A stretch of DNA of 64,000 bases from assembly GCF_963662735.1 (NCBI RefSeq), contig NZ_OY759744.1:2088153-2152152 (forward strand). Direction: 5' to 3'. The stretch is from an uncultured Methanoregula sp. (GTDB lineage Archaea; Halobacteriota; Methanomicrobia; Methanomicrobiales; Methanospirillaceae). A program made the translations under genes and the position numbers. Under the pieces are notes generated by a model. That model saw nothing but the letters and a program-made list of their open reading frames with translations, was not told the DNA's origin and did no database searches. Below are positions 35,903 through 45,893 of this stretch, piece after piece (positions within the stretch are counted from its first letter, which is position 1; every line of letters begins with the position of its first letter).

Positions 35903-36601
35903 TTACTTGTATTCTTTCTGGGTGTAGGAGTATTTCTCGTTCTCCCCACCGTCCGCAACAATATAGATCCACTCATACAGGGACTGGAATGTCCCGAATT
36001 TCTGGTACCGCCGCATTGAGAAACCAACCTTGAGTTTTCCGTCAAACCGGATCTTTCCCAGATCTTTCAGCCGCATGGCGATCTCGAGATCGTCACCGGC
36101 ATCGATGCAGCGGTACATGCCGGCTTTTTCAAACGCATCCTTGCGGAATGCCGTGTTGCACCCGAGCGTGTAATAGAAGGTGCGGCTGTAGTAGCCAATC
36201 CGGGAGAATGTGTTGGCAAGGAACAGGGAGAACTGGTTGCCGATTCCTTCCTCGATCGGGTAGACCGGGCCATAGAGCTGGACAACCGAGGGATTTTTAA
36301 AATCCTCGCCGATCCGTTTGATCCAGTCCGGCGGAAGGATGCAGTCGGCATCGGTTGTTGCGATGATATCTCCCTTTGCTTCTTTTACCCCGTCGTTCCG
36401 GGCGCCGCCGACTTTTTTGCTGGTCTGGGTAAAGACCTTGTCTGCGTATTTCCTGGCTATCTCGCAGGTTGCGTCCTTCGACCCGCCGTCAACAACAATG
36501 ATCTCGTAATCTGCCCGCGGAACGGTCTGGTGGCAGAGGGAAACAAGGCACTGGGCAATATTTTCTTCTTCATTGAAGGTGGGGATGATGACCGAGATCA
36601 T
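35903..36601 (-). CDS. Family 2 glycosyltransferase
   Basis: 232 residues. The GT-A fold is clear: SVIIPTFNEEENIAQCL at the N-terminus, IIVVDGGSKDAT, and the metal-binding TTDADCILP near residue 90, followed by GCNTAFRKDAFEKAG and DAGDDLEIAMRL acceptor/base region. No C-terminal transmembrane segment is evident, so it is a cytoplasmic or membrane-associated transferase. It follows a UDP-galactopyranose-mutase-like gene on the same strand by 72 bp; the pair may build surface glycans. Confidence 0.88.
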   Translation of the reverse strand: MISVIIPTFNEEENIAQCLVSLCHQTVPRADYEIIVVDGGSKDATCEIARKYADKVFTQTSKKVGGARNDGVKEAKGDIIATTDADCILPPDWIKRIGEDFKNPSVVQLYGPVYPIEEGIGNQFSLFLANTFSRIGYYSRTFYYTLGCNTAFRKDAFEKAGMYRCIDAGDDLEIAMRLKDLGKIRFDGKLKVGFSMRRYQKFGTFQSLYEWIYIVADGGENEKYSYTQKEYK

Positions 36602-36673
36602 GTGTTTTTGAAAACTCCTGTATCTTTTTGGGTCTGGCTGATAATAAAGGATGATGCAGATTCAGAGAAGCTG

Positions 36674-37990
36674 TTATCCGGCCGGGTAGGATGCAACAAA
36701 ATCCATGACCATCCGAATGCAGCCATCCATATTGAGATATTCGAACTGGGAAAACCGGCCCACGAGCGGGATGCCTGCGGACTGGCAGAATCTTTTGACG
36801 ATATCGATATTTTTCAGGTACCCGAGATCGTAGACAACGTACGCAAATTGCTGGCGTTCAAGGGAAGTGTACACGATCTGGTCTTTGGTACAAATCTGCA
36901 TTCCGGTGAGCATTGACGAGACTTCGCGAATAAGTTCGTCGTCGGTCATACGGCTCACTTCGTCGCCCGGCTGGTGCGTAATCTCGGCAAGGATCGCACT
37001 GCACCCTTCCGGGGCGGCATGGCAGCTGAAGTTGGACGGGAACGAGACCCGGTTGGTCATGCCAAGTTCCTTGTCAGGAATGTACATCCAGGAGATATCC
37101 GGGAGTTTGCCGCGTATCCCGATGTTGACGCAAACGAGCGAGTTGTAGGTCAGGGCTTTGCAGGCAGCAGTAACCGGGGCCGGGACATCTTTTATGCAGG
37201 GCAGGAGGTGCTGGACCGGTATTGTGCTGATGATGCGATCTGCAGTAATGGCGTCCTGCCCATTGCTTATGATCCACCCGGCACCGGTCTTTTCAATGGA
37301 ACGTACCCGGAACCCGGTGCGGATGAAATTATTGACCGGGCGGGCGATTGCCCGGACCAGCGCCTCGATCCCGCCATCGAGCGGGTAAGAGAAAACCGCC
37401 TGGTGGGTATAGCCCTCGGTCTCGATCCCGATAGCGGACTTGATGATATCCTCGACCGGTGGGCGGGGGATGCGGCCATCCACCCAGTGGAGTGACATCT
37501 TCTCCGTGGGATATTTCCAGATCTTCTCGTTGTACGGCACCATGTAGCACTCGGCAATGCCCGGGCCAAACGTGTAATAGATCCATTCCTTAAAGGTTGC
37601 CGGGGACGCGATCTCTCCCTTTTCAACGGCAATAAGATTTTTGACAAACCCGTTGATACAGGCAAACCGGTCTTCCATGGGAAGCTCGTACAGCCCGTTC
37701 TCGAACGGATACCTGACGTGCCGGCCCTTGTAGAAAATTTTCGTATTCCGGTTGTTGCGCTGCTCGTTCTCAGCTATCATCCTGCGCATGAACGCCAGCA
37801 CATCGGTATCCCGGGAAAAAATGATGTGGGATCCTCCGATATCGAATGTAAACCCGCTGCTGGTTTTTGATCTGCAGAGCCCGCCGTATTCCGCCTCTGC
37901 TTCCAGCACTATGACTTCGTCGCCCCGTTCATGCAGGAGCCGGGCAAGAGTCAGGCCGGAGAGTCCTCCTCCCAGTATTGCCGTTTTCAC
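36674..37990 (-). CDS. FAD-dependent oxidoreductase, UDP-galactopyranose mutase/amine-oxidase-like
   Basis: 438 residues. The N-terminal Rossmann fold is ILGGGLSGLTLARLLHERG with the ribose-binding Glu in VLEAEAEYGGLCRS. MVPYNEKIWKYPTEKMS is typical of UDP-galactopyranose mutase/HpnE-type proteins, and VRSIEKTGAGW is the GD/motif-type strand. The C-terminal segment carries LVGRFSQFEYLNMDG. It probably works on a sugar nucleotide or polyprenyl substrate. The glycosyltransferase gene next to it supports a glycan role. Confidence 0.78.
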   Translation of the reverse strand: MKTAILGGGLSGLTLARLLHERGDEVIVLEAEAEYGGLCRSKTSSGFTFDIGGSHIIFSRDTDVLAFMRRMIAENEQRNNRNTKIFYKGRHVRYPFENGLYELPMEDRFACINGFVKNLIAVEKGEIASPATFKEWIYYTFGPGIAECYMVPYNEKIWKYPTEKMSLHWVDGRIPRPPVEDIIKSAIGIETEGYTHQAVFSYPLDGGIEALVRAIARPVNNFIRTGFRVRSIEKTGAGWIISNGQDAITADRIISTIPVQHLLPCIKDVPAPVTAACKALTYNSLVCVNIGIRGKLPDISWMYIPDKELGMTNRVSFPSNFSCHAAPEGCSAILAEITHQPGDEVSRMTDDELIREVSSMLTGMQICTKDQIVYTSLERQQFAYVVYDLGYLKNIDIVKRFCQSAGIPLVGRFSQFEYLNMDGCIRMVMDFVASYPAG

Positions 37991-38042
37991 GTTATACCGG
38001 TAGGACGACAGGATTTATATTGGTGCGTGTCTGATTGCCAGG

Positions 38043-38771
38043 TCAGAGGGCTACCGTGATGGGCGTGAGCGGAGCTGCGCAGTTGCTTTGTGAGCAGACA
38101 AGGCCGCGTGAGCATGCATTCGTGCAGGAGCCGCAGTGGTTTGCATCGGAGGAAAGATCAAAACATCCGTCCGGGCAGCTCGTCTGTCCCGCTGAACAGG
38201 TTGCCCTGCAGTTCCCGTTCAGGCAGGATTTCCCGGCAGGGCAGGCATTTCCGCACAGGCCGCAGTTGTTGCTGTCAGTCCGAAGATTTGTGCACTGGTT
38301 GTTACAGTCGAAGGTATCGGCAGAACAGACAATGGGTTTGGTTTCAGTGGGTTTGGTTGTAATGGCGGTGGTGAGGACCGTGGCTGTTACCGGCAGAATG
38401 GGTAAGGGCGTAGTGGTAACCGGTATCGTTGTCTCGGTCTCAACGATGACATAGGATTCACCCTGCGATCCCCCCCCGCTCCCTGAAAGCGTTGGTATGG
38501 GTTTTGGCCCGGTGCCATGACCCGGAGAAAATATCCCGGAACCGGTGAGTGCGGAATATCCGGCGAAACCGGCTATGAGGATAATGACAATGACAATAAT
38601 TCCTGCTGCGACAAGTTTCCATGACCTGCGAGGTCCGGCCTTTCGGATATCCTGCTGCCCGGTGGAAGTTATTGAAGATGTATTTTTTCCCCCGGGGGTT
38701 AGTGATGTTCCGCAGTAAATACAGAATTTCTTATCATCGCCAACGTTTTTACCGCACTGGGGACAGAACAT
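38043..38771 (-). CDS. Zinc-ribbon membrane protein with Cys-rich extracellular domain
   Basis: 242 residues. N-terminal zinc ribbon: Cys3, Cys6, Cys17 and Cys20 (CPQCG and CIYCG). A membrane span follows at about 51-71. A Gly/Thr/Pro linker leads to a C-terminal Cys-rich domain containing two similar units, each NC-x-x-CGNAC-type (SNNCGLCGNACPAG and ANHCGSCTNACSRG). These EGF-like/disulphide repeats suggest an exposed domain. The arrangement mirrors the protein at 12404-14110 (ribbon inside, domain outside). Confidence 0.75.
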   Translation of the reverse strand: MFCPQCGKNVGDDKKFCIYCGTSLTPGGKNTSSITSTGQQDIRKAGPRRSWKLVAAGIIVIVIILIAGFAGYSALTGSGIFSPGHGTGPKPIPTLSGSGGGSQGESYVIVETETTIPVTTTPLPILPVTATVLTTAITTKPTETKPIVCSADTFDCNNQCTNLRTDSNNCGLCGNACPAGKSCLNGNCRATCSAGQTSCPDGCFDLSSDANHCGSCTNACSRGLVCSQSNCAAPLTPITVAL

Positions 38772-38924
38772 ACAAATCTCCCGGGTATTGTATCCTATTT
38801 TCCTTTTCCGGGATACTGTTAAGCCTTTTGGATTTCCATCCAGCAGGAACGGCAGGGACTTTTGCGGGTATGCAACTTTACCGTCAATCCGATCGAAAAT
38901 GCTGATGCCGGAAAAAAGAGAGAT

Positions 38925-40451
38925 TTATTGTTTTGAAATGTACCAGCCGGTCTGTGTCTCGTTGAGTACCTTTTCCTGGGTCTTTTTTGTCAAGAGGCTG
39001 ACGATCACCATCGCAAGGATGGCAAGGATGAACGAGTACGCCGAGAAGTGCAGGGGGATTGTCCCGAAGTCTACTCCAAAGGCTGTCATTTTGATATAGT
39101 TGAGCATACCGAACGTGAGCGATGAGACAAGACCAATGGCCATTGCCACAAGGGCTCCTTCCCGGGTCGCGCCCCGCCAGTACAGCCCGGCAAGGAGCGG
39201 GACGGCGAAGGTCGAGAGCATGACGCCGATACCCATCCAGATCAGGATCGCAAGCATCTCCGGTGGGCTGATGGCAAGGACCATCGTACCAAGTGCTGAA
39301 AGAACTACGACAATCTTGGAGAGGAGGAGAACCGTCTTGTCCTCCGCGTCCGGTTTGAGTACCTTTTTGTAGAGATCCCATGAGCACATTGCACCGATGG
39401 TTAGCATCAGCCGGTCCGTTGTGGACATGACAGCCGCAAGCACAATGACGGCAAAGATTGCCCAGAGCGCCAGGACCGGGAGCGATGACTGGATCCCGTA
39501 AAGGATCACGAAGTCGCCGGCATTGGGTACCTTGGGAAGGACAAAGACACCTTCCTTCACCATCACGGCACCGGCAAATCCGGTGAACTTCAGGAGGAAC
39601 ATGACAATCGCGTAGGTGACGAACGCCACGATGGGTGCCCACTTGAAGTACTTCACATCTTTAATGGCGAGCACGTTGTTGATGACATGCGGGGCACAGG
39701 CAAGGCCGACCATGAGGAGGACTGCGAAAGAAATTACGTACGGAATGCCGAAAGCTCCAGACGGCATCCATGGCATGACCAGGTTCGGGTTGATCGCTGC
39801 CATGACGTCGTTCACGTGCGAGAAACCTCCCGCATAGAAGATGATGATGGGGGCCATGATCAGGACCCCGCCAATCAGGATGGCCGACTGGATAAGCGAT
39901 GCCCAGGCAACTGCGTACAGGCCGCCGATAGCGGTGTAAATGGTCGTGATGAGCGTGGCAATGACCAGGGCCAGCCAGAGCGGGATACCGAAAAGCCACA
40001 TCAGGACAATAGCGATCGCCGAGTATTGTCCCACGAGATAAATCAGCGAGACGATGATCCCGGCCACTGCGGCAAGGGACCGCAGTGCTGTCGGGCTCTC
40101 GTACCTGTGGGCCAGATAGTCCTGCACGGTCATGTATCCCGCGGTCTTTGCCACATTGTGCAGCTTGACTCCGAAGAATATGATACAGAATCCGATCGAG
40201 AGCGGAACGAAGATCTGCTCCCAGATGGTTGGCCAGCCGGCCTTGAAGCCGAGCCCCGAGACCCCGAGGAGCGACATTCCCGAGGCCACGGTACCTATCA
40301 TGAGGAGGACAAAGACCCAGAACCCGAGCTGGCGCCCGGCAACAAGGTAGTCTTCCGTGCTCTTGATCTTCTTTGAGGCCCACGCTCCAATCGCGAGCAT
40401 ACCAAGGAAATACAGCACAACAACAACGAGGGTAATGAAATCTGCTTCCAT
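38925..40451 (-). CDS. Sodium/solute symporter (SSF family)
   Basis: 508 residues, about 13 hydrophobic segments. SSF features: STEDYLVAGRQLGFWVF in the first loop, MLAIGAWASKK, ATLITTIYTAIGGLYAVAW and LAAVMSTTDRLMLTIGA, the conserved Na-site region. It imports an organic solute with sodium; the substrate cannot be told. A 34-aa membrane peptide gene lies immediately upstream (stop codon adjoining this ATG) and is a likely partner. Confidence 0.88.
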   Translation of the reverse strand: MEADFITLVVVVLYFLGMLAIGAWASKKIKSTEDYLVAGRQLGFWVFVLLMIGTVASGMSLLGVSGLGFKAGWPTIWEQIFVPLSIGFCIIFFGVKLHNVAKTAGYMTVQDYLAHRYESPTALRSLAAVAGIIVSLIYLVGQYSAIAIVLMWLFGIPLWLALVIATLITTIYTAIGGLYAVAWASLIQSAILIGGVLIMAPIIIFYAGGFSHVNDVMAAINPNLVMPWMPSGAFGIPYVISFAVLLMVGLACAPHVINNVLAIKDVKYFKWAPIVAFVTYAIVMFLLKFTGFAGAVMVKEGVFVLPKVPNAGDFVILYGIQSSLPVLALWAIFAVIVLAAVMSTTDRLMLTIGAMCSWDLYKKVLKPDAEDKTVLLLSKIVVVLSALGTMVLAISPPEMLAILIWMGIGVMLSTFAVPLLAGLYWRGATREGALVAMAIGLVSSLTFGMLNYIKMTAFGVDFGTIPLHFSAYSFILAILAMVIVSLLTKKTQEKVLNETQTGWYISKQ

Positions 40452-40556
40452 TCAGTCATGCCCCCGGAATGTGATTCCCCAGTAGAGCAGTGCTGCGATA
40501 ACGACGACGAGGACGACGCCGACCGCAATAATAGTAATATCAGGCAACCCAAACAT
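40452..40556 (-). CDS. 34-aa single-span membrane peptide, likely symporter small subunit
   Basis: ATG at 40556 to TGA at 40452; the symporter ATG begins at the next base. The peptide is MFGLPDITIIAVGVV, then LVVVIAALLYWGITF, then RGHD. One hydrophobic helix is followed by a short positive tail. This small companion-subunit pattern is known beside several SSF and other transporters. It is too short for common gene-length filters. Confidence 0.75.
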   Translation of the reverse strand: MFGLPDITIIAVGVVLVVVIAALLYWGITFRGHD

Positions 40557-40772
40557 GCTATCAAAAGTATTTGTGGTATGCTAACATATAACATGAACGA
40601 AATTACTCCGGAAAAACAGTGAAACATATCCCGGGTAAGTTATCCCGGAACCGGGTGTCATCCCCAGGATTGGATTGTCACCGGCTATCCGGCGTACGTG
40701 CCTGGTAACAAAATCTTTTTTATGACTTCTCTTTAATGATACATGCTGATTACGTGAAGATCCGGTGGTAAC

Positions 40773-43730
40773 TTGATTGCGGTATTGTATGTTGATGATG
40801 AACCGGCCCTGCTCGACATAGCAAAGATTTTTCTCGAGCGGGACGGACAATTTTTTGTTGATACCATCACTTCTGCCCCGGCTGCCCTTATGCTTATGAA
40901 ATCAAAGCACTATGATGCCATCATTGCCGATTACCAGATGCCGGAAATGGATGGGATTGAGTTTCTCAAAACCGTTCGTGCAGAATATGGCACCATCCCG
41001 TTCATCCTTTTCACCGGTCGCGGCCGGGAAGAGGTGGTTATCGAGGCCCTCAATAACGGGGCCGACTTCTACCTCCAGAAAGGAGGCGATCCAAGATCAC
41101 AGTTTGCCGAGCTGATGCATAAGATCCGGAGTGCCGTGGACCGGCGAAGAGCAGAAGATGCGCTCCGGACCAATGTAGAACGGCTGCGCATGGCACAGGC
41201 TATCGGGAAGATCGGCAGCTGGGAATATGAACTGGAAACCCGGATGATCTGGGGATCGGAAGAAGCATTCAGTATTTTTGGGATGAATCGCCCTACGGGC
41301 TCCGTTCCCCTTGATGTGATCGAATCCTGTTATGTTGAGCGGGAAAAAGTCCACAATTCACTTGTCAGGCTGATCGAATCCGGGGAAAAATACGATATTG
41401 AGATTGCCATAATGCCTGCCGATGGTTCAGGGCAGAAGTTCATTCATTCTGTAGCTAAACTCATCCGGAATGCTGACGGTAATCTGGTAAAGCTTTTCGG
41501 CGTTATCCAGGATATCACCGAACGGAAACGGGTAGATGATGCATTGCGCGAGAGCGAAGAGAAACACCGTCTTCTCCTGGATGAATCCGGCGATCCCATC
41601 TTCTCATTTTATGCCAACGGAACCTACCGGTATGTCAATCGTGCTTTTGCAGAAGGCGTAGGAAAACCGGTGGAGGAGATTATCGGGAGGAAAATTTATG
41701 ATATCTTTCCAAAGGACGAAGCGGATAAACGTTTTTCTGTCCTGATGGGGGTCTTCTCTACCGGCAAAAGGGACGAGTTCGAAGTCCGGGTTCCCCGGCA
41801 TGATGGCGACCTGTATTACCTGACAACCGTCACTCCGATAAAAAATGATGCCGGCTCCGTAATTTCTGTCCTGTGTTCTTCCAAAGAGATCACTGATCGC
41901 AAGAGGGTTGAGGAGGAACTACGGCAGAGTGAGGAGAAGTTCCGGTCCCTTGTCGAGAATGCCAATGATATTGTCTATTCAATCACACTTGACGGCACGT
42001 TCACGTATGTATCCCCCAACTGGACTGAAGTTCTCGGGCATAAGCCGCAGGATATCATCGGGCGCCCTGTACGATCCTTTATTCACCCGGATGATTTACC
42101 TGCGTGCCGCGATTTCCTGAATACTGCGCTCGCAACCGGTGAAAAGCAGGCTGGTATAGAGTACCGGGTACTCCATCGTGACGGTACCTGGCGCTGGCAT
42201 ATCTCGAATGGGTCCCTGATCCGTGGCCCCGATGGCAGGGCAGTTTCATTCATGGGAATTGCACGCGATATCACGGACAGGAAGCTTGCCGAAAAAGCCT
42301 TTCACCAGTCCGAAGAAAAATACCGGAACTTGGTTGACAATCTCCGGGATATTGTCTGGCAGGCAACACCGGAACTGCGTTTTACGTACGTGAGTAAGTC
42401 TGTTCAGCAGGTCACCGGATATATGCCCGGGGAAGTTACCGGGCGCACACTCTTCGATCTCCTTACTCCCGAATCGGCAAAAATTACCAGGAAGCGCCTT
42501 TCGGATCGTCTGGATGACGGCAGGAACGGGATCGTTGACTCTACGATATTTGAGATTGAGATGCTGACAAAAGACGGGCGCAAAATCTGGCTGGAAGTCA
42601 GTTCAGGTCCGGCATATGATATGCCCGGGGGAAGCATGATTGGGTTCCAGGGTACCAGCCGGGATATTACCAACCGCAAACTGGCTGAAGTGGCGCTGGC
42701 AGACCTTGTGCTTTTCCAGCAGGCGCTTATTGACAGCATACCCTACCCCGTTTTCATAAAAGATGCAACGGGGCGGTTCGTGGGATGCAACCGTGCCTAC
42801 GAACGGGAGTTCGGTACAACGCGGGATTACCTGCTCGGAAAAACCGTGCTTGACCTGGATTATCTTCCCCCTGAAGAACGCAAGCGGTTTCATGCCGAGG
42901 ATATGGCAGTAATTGGTAAAGTCGGCGGCCGTAAGAGCTATGAGCTGCCAATAGAATATGCTGACGGAATTACCCACATGACTCTTTATTCCGTTGACGG
43001 GTTCCGTCTGACGGATGGTCGGCCCGGAGGATTAATTGGTATGCTGGTTGATATCAGCGACCGCAAAAAGATGGAAGATTCGCTCAAAGAGGCAAACCGC
43101 CAGCTCAACCTGATGACCAGCATCACCCGGCATGATATCAACAACAATATTACCGCAATCCATTCATACCTGGACCTTGCTGAACAGAAATTCGCCGATC
43201 CTGCACAGGTAGATTATATCCGGAAACTCAAGTTCGCCACCAATGCAATTGAGTCCCAGATCGCGTTTACGAAAGTTTACCAGAATCTCGGCAGCCAGGA
43301 ACCGCAATGGCAGAATCTTGATACTGTCCTTCCGCGTTCATTCCTCCCGGATCATGTAAGCCTGACTGCGGACCTGAAGGATGTTGAAATCTTTGCAGAT
43401 CCTATGCTTGAAAAAGTTTTTTTTAATCTTCTTGACAACTCACTGCGTCATGGGGAACGGGTTACGCAAATCCTTGTATCGTCCCATCCGACAGCAAATG
43501 GACTGACGATTGTGTGGCAGGACAATGGAACCGGTATTGCCCCGGATATGAAGGAAAAGATCTTCAATCGCGGAGTCGGGAAAAATACCGGTCTCGGTCT
43601 GTTCCTTGCCCGTGAAATTCTCTCCCTGACTGGTATCATTATCACGGAATCCGGAATATTTGGAAAAGGTGCCCGGTTTGAAATAGTTGTCCCGAATGGG
43701 ACGTACCGGATCCATGCGCCTGTTTCCTGA
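40773..43730 (+). CDS. Hybrid sensor: receiver, five PAS domains and histidine kinase
   Basis: 985 residues. A receiver domain comes first: Asp8, Asp9 and phosphoacceptor Asp53 (IIADYQMPEMDG), Thr in LFTGRG and Lys in LQKGGD. Five PAS/PAC units follow, at about 135-255, 265-385, 390-515, 515-640 and 645-765, each ending in DITxRK. The kinase core has the H-box TRHDINNN near 788 and ATPase boxes FFNLLDNSLRHG, WQDNGTGIAPD and GVGKNTGLGLFLA. There is no membrane span, so the sensor is cytoplasmic. The start is TTG 40773 behind GGTGG. The input signal is unknown; no partner gene is next to it. Confidence 0.9.
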   Translation: MIAVLYVDDEPALLDIAKIFLERDGQFFVDTITSAPAALMLMKSKHYDAIIADYQMPEMDGIEFLKTVRAEYGTIPFILFTGRGREEVVIEALNNGADFYLQKGGDPRSQFAELMHKIRSAVDRRRAEDALRTNVERLRMAQAIGKIGSWEYELETRMIWGSEEAFSIFGMNRPTGSVPLDVIESCYVEREKVHNSLVRLIESGEKYDIEIAIMPADGSGQKFIHSVAKLIRNADGNLVKLFGVIQDITERKRVDDALRESEEKHRLLLDESGDPIFSFYANGTYRYVNRAFAEGVGKPVEEIIGRKIYDIFPKDEADKRFSVLMGVFSTGKRDEFEVRVPRHDGDLYYLTTVTPIKNDAGSVISVLCSSKEITDRKRVEEELRQSEEKFRSLVENANDIVYSITLDGTFTYVSPNWTEVLGHKPQDIIGRPVRSFIHPDDLPACRDFLNTALATGEKQAGIEYRVLHRDGTWRWHISNGSLIRGPDGRAVSFMGIARDITDRKLAEKAFHQSEEKYRNLVDNLRDIVWQATPELRFTYVSKSVQQVTGYMPGEVTGRTLFDLLTPESAKITRKRLSDRLDDGRNGIVDSTIFEIEMLTKDGRKIWLEVSSGPAYDMPGGSMIGFQGTSRDITNRKLAEVALADLVLFQQALIDSIPYPVFIKDATGRFVGCNRAYEREFGTTRDYLLGKTVLDLDYLPPEERKRFHAEDMAVIGKVGGRKSYELPIEYADGITHMTLYSVDGFRLTDGRPGGLIGMLVDISDRKKMEDSLKEANRQLNLMTSITRHDINNNITAIHSYLDLAEQKFADPAQVDYIRKLKFATNAIESQIAFTKVYQNLGSQEPQWQNLDTVLPRSFLPDHVSLTADLKDVEIFADPMLEKVFFNLLDNSLRHGERVTQILVSSHPTANGLTIVWQDNGTGIAPDMKEKIFNRGVGKNTGLGLFLAREILSLTGIIITESGIFGKGARFEIVVPNGTYRIHAPVS

Positions 43731-43936
43731 CCCCCTGTTTCTGATTCCGTGTAACTCTTTTTCACTGCGCTCCGGTTTTTCCGAAATTTTTTTTGTCCGG
43801 GTACACTTTGACCCGGGAGATGCTGAATCTTGGTAATGATTACTGTCCCTCTGACGGGAAAATAATGCATCCAACATCATTCCTCAAAAAACGTGTTGGA
43901 TAATCTATGCGAAAAAGGTCAAAGCATCAATAAATA

Positions 43937-44106
43937 AATTTAAATATGTAGGAACGAAACTTCTTTCCAATAAAAAACACTGAAAATTACTGAGCATGTC
44001 CGGATGAGATTCAGGAACCGGTGCCTGCAAAACCCCCGGCCTTCGGGCAGGGGCTGGCCCGCTATGGGATCACATCCGGACGGCTTCATCCTGAAAGGTG
44101 AATGAA
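43937..44106 (+). promoter_or_regulatory. amt promoter and long structured 5' leader
   Basis: A TATA box (AATTTAAATATG, about 43937-43948) lies 160 bp before the amt ATG, so the mRNA leader is about 135 nt. GTCCGGATG (43998-44006) pairs with CATCCGGAC (44073-44081). Inside it, CCTGC and GCAGG and GC-rich runs can fold. TTCAGG at about 44011 can alternatively pair with CCTGAA next to AAAGGTGA, the ribosome binding site. This suggests translational or transcriptional control by RNA structure. The 43731-43936 interval shows no gene. Confidence 0.4.
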
Positions 44107-45324
44107 ATGGCAATTGATTCTGGAGCAACAGCATGGATCCTCGCATCAACGGCGCTTGTTATGATCATGACGCCGGGCGTTGGACTCTTCTATGGCGGAC
44201 TGGTTCGAAAGAAAAATTTCATCGACATGATTACCCTGTCGTTTGTTGCGTTTGCGCTCGTAAGCATCCAGTGGGTGCTGATCGGGTACTCGCTTGCATT
44301 CAGCAATGATCCAACCAGTTCATTCAACGGGTTCATTGGTAACCTGCAGTATCTTGGTCTGAACAATGTCGGGATGGACCCCGGACCGTACAGCGCCGCA
44401 GTGCCTGGGCTGTTGTACATGGTCTTCCAGCTCGTGTTCGCTACGGTTACCATGGCGATCGTGACCTCGGGTTTTGCGGAGCGCATCAAGTTCAGTTCAT
44501 TCCTGGTCTTTGCAGCACTCTGGACCACTATTGTCTATGACCCGCTGGCCCACTGGGTTTGGGGCGGTGGCTGGACGGCAGCGTTCGGTGCAGTTGACTT
44601 TGCCGGCGGCACGGTCGTGCACATCAGTTCAGGGTTTGCGGCACTTGCGGTTGCGCTCGTGATCGGTAAACGGGTAGGCTTTGGCAAGTATGCCATGGAA
44701 CCGGCCAACATCCCGTGGTCGATTCTCGGTGCAGCCCTCCTCTGGTTCGGCTGGTTCGGGTTCAATTCGGGCAGCGCAGTAGGGGCTAATGGTCTTGCTT
44801 CCGTAGCATTCGTGACTACCAACACAGCGGCTGCAGCCGGTGCCATTGCCTGGATGCTGGTCAGCTGGGCGCATGGCGGCAAACCGAGTTCGCTCGGGTT
44901 TGTCAGCGGTGCAGTAGCCGGTCTCGTGGCCATAACACCGGCAGCCGGGTACGTGACTCCTATGGCATCGATCCTGATCGGTGCGATTGGCGGAGCGCTC
45001 TGCTACAGTATCATGCTCTGGCGCCAGAGCAAAGGTGTTGATGAGAGCCTGGATGCATGGGCAGTCCATGGCATGGGCGGCCTCTGGGGCGCACTTGCCA
45101 CCGGTATCTTTGCCGCAGCATCTATCAACGGTGTCTCGGGATTACTGGAAGGCAACACGCACCAGTTCATTGCACAGGTCGTTGGTGCCGGCTCTGCAGT
45201 CATCTACGCCTTCGTGGTCACGTATATCCTCGCACTCATCATCGACAAAACGATGGGCCTGCGGGTTACGGAGGAGGAAGAGTATGTCGGGCTTGATATT
45301 TCCCAGCACGGGGAGCGGTGCTGA
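44107..45324 (+). CDS. amt: Ammonium transporter
   Basis: 405 residues from ATG 44107, placed 5 nt after AAAGGTGA; a GTG at 44098 adds three residues. Eleven hydrophobic segments. Amt signatures are [22 protein letters not shown], here quoted as [14 protein letters not shown], then [31 protein letters not shown] around 160, and [18 protein letters not shown] with the twin-His region. It imports ammonium as NH3 across the membrane. glnK follows by 15 bp, the standard coupling in which PII plugs the channel. Confidence 0.96.
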   Translation: MAIDSGATAWILASTALVMIMTPGVGLFYGGLVRKKNFIDMITLSFVAFALVSIQWVLIGYSLAFSNDPTSSFNGFIGNLQYLGLNNVGMDPGPYSAAVPGLLYMVFQLVFATVTMAIVTSGFAERIKFSSFLVFAALWTTIVYDPLAHWVWGGGWTAAFGAVDFAGGTVVHISSGFAALAVALVIGKRVGFGKYAMEPANIPWSILGAALLWFGWFGFNSGSAVGANGLASVAFVTTNTAAAAGAIAWMLVSWAHGGKPSSLGFVSGAVAGLVAITPAAGYVTPMASILIGAIGGALCYSIMLWRQSKGVDESLDAWAVHGMGGLWGALATGIFAAASINGVSGLLEGNTHQFIAQVVGAGSAVIYAFVVTYILALIIDKTMGLRVTEEEEYVGLDISQHGERC

Positions 45325-45339
45325 GCAGGAGGGAACATT

Positions 45340-45669
45340 ATGAAACTGATAAAAACCATCATCAAACCGGAACGATTTGAATTCGTTAAAAAAGCGCTGG
45401 AAGACAAAGGCTTTGTCAGCATGACGGTTTCCGATGTCAAGGGAAGGGGAGAACAAAAAGGCATCTCCCTTGAATATCGTGGCGGCCTTATGACCGTTGA
45501 CATGCTGCCCAAGACCCAGATCGAGATCGTGATAAAGGAAAAAGATGTCGATGCCGTGATCGCGATTCTCACGGAATCTGCCCGGACCGGCAAGATTGGC
45601 GACGGGAAGATCTTTATCCTGCCGGTGGAGAAAGCGATCAAGATCCGCACGGGCGAGACGGAGGTATGA
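45340..45669 (+). CDS. glnK: PII signal protein GlnK
   Basis: 109 residues, canonical PII. GRGEQKG (35-41) starts the T-loop, with LEYRGGL containing Tyr46. GDGKIFILPVEKAIKIRTGE is the ATP/2-oxoglutarate site. GGAGGG precedes the ATG by 6 nt. It senses ATP/ADP and 2-oxoglutarate and blocks Amt. Position after amt is diagnostic. Two more PII-like genes follow. Confidence 0.95.
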   Translation: MKLIKTIIKPERFEFVKKALEDKGFVSMTVSDVKGRGEQKGISLEYRGGLMTVDMLPKTQIEIVIKEKDVDAVIAILTESARTGKIGDGKIFILPVEKAIKIRTGETEV

Positions 45670-45893
45670 GCGGTACTAAAATCATCCACCCTTATTTTCC
45701 TGACCGGCTCCGGGGCTCATCACACCCGGCTCTGTTCTGGAGGGATATCCGCTACACACTTCACAGTTATCCACCTCACCACAGGCCCTGCTTTATGGCG
45801 GGGCAGGTATTTTTTATTTTCAACAAACCGGGAAAAGTCCCGACGAACCGTATGGCAGGCATGCAACCAGACCGTACAGGAGGTATGTAGTCC

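Noticed and set aside
45666..45890. 74-codon frame between glnK and the next PII gene
   Set aside because: Rich in Pro, His and Arg; starts in ATGA overlap but has no family features, and a clean ribosome binding site for the following PII gene lies at its end.
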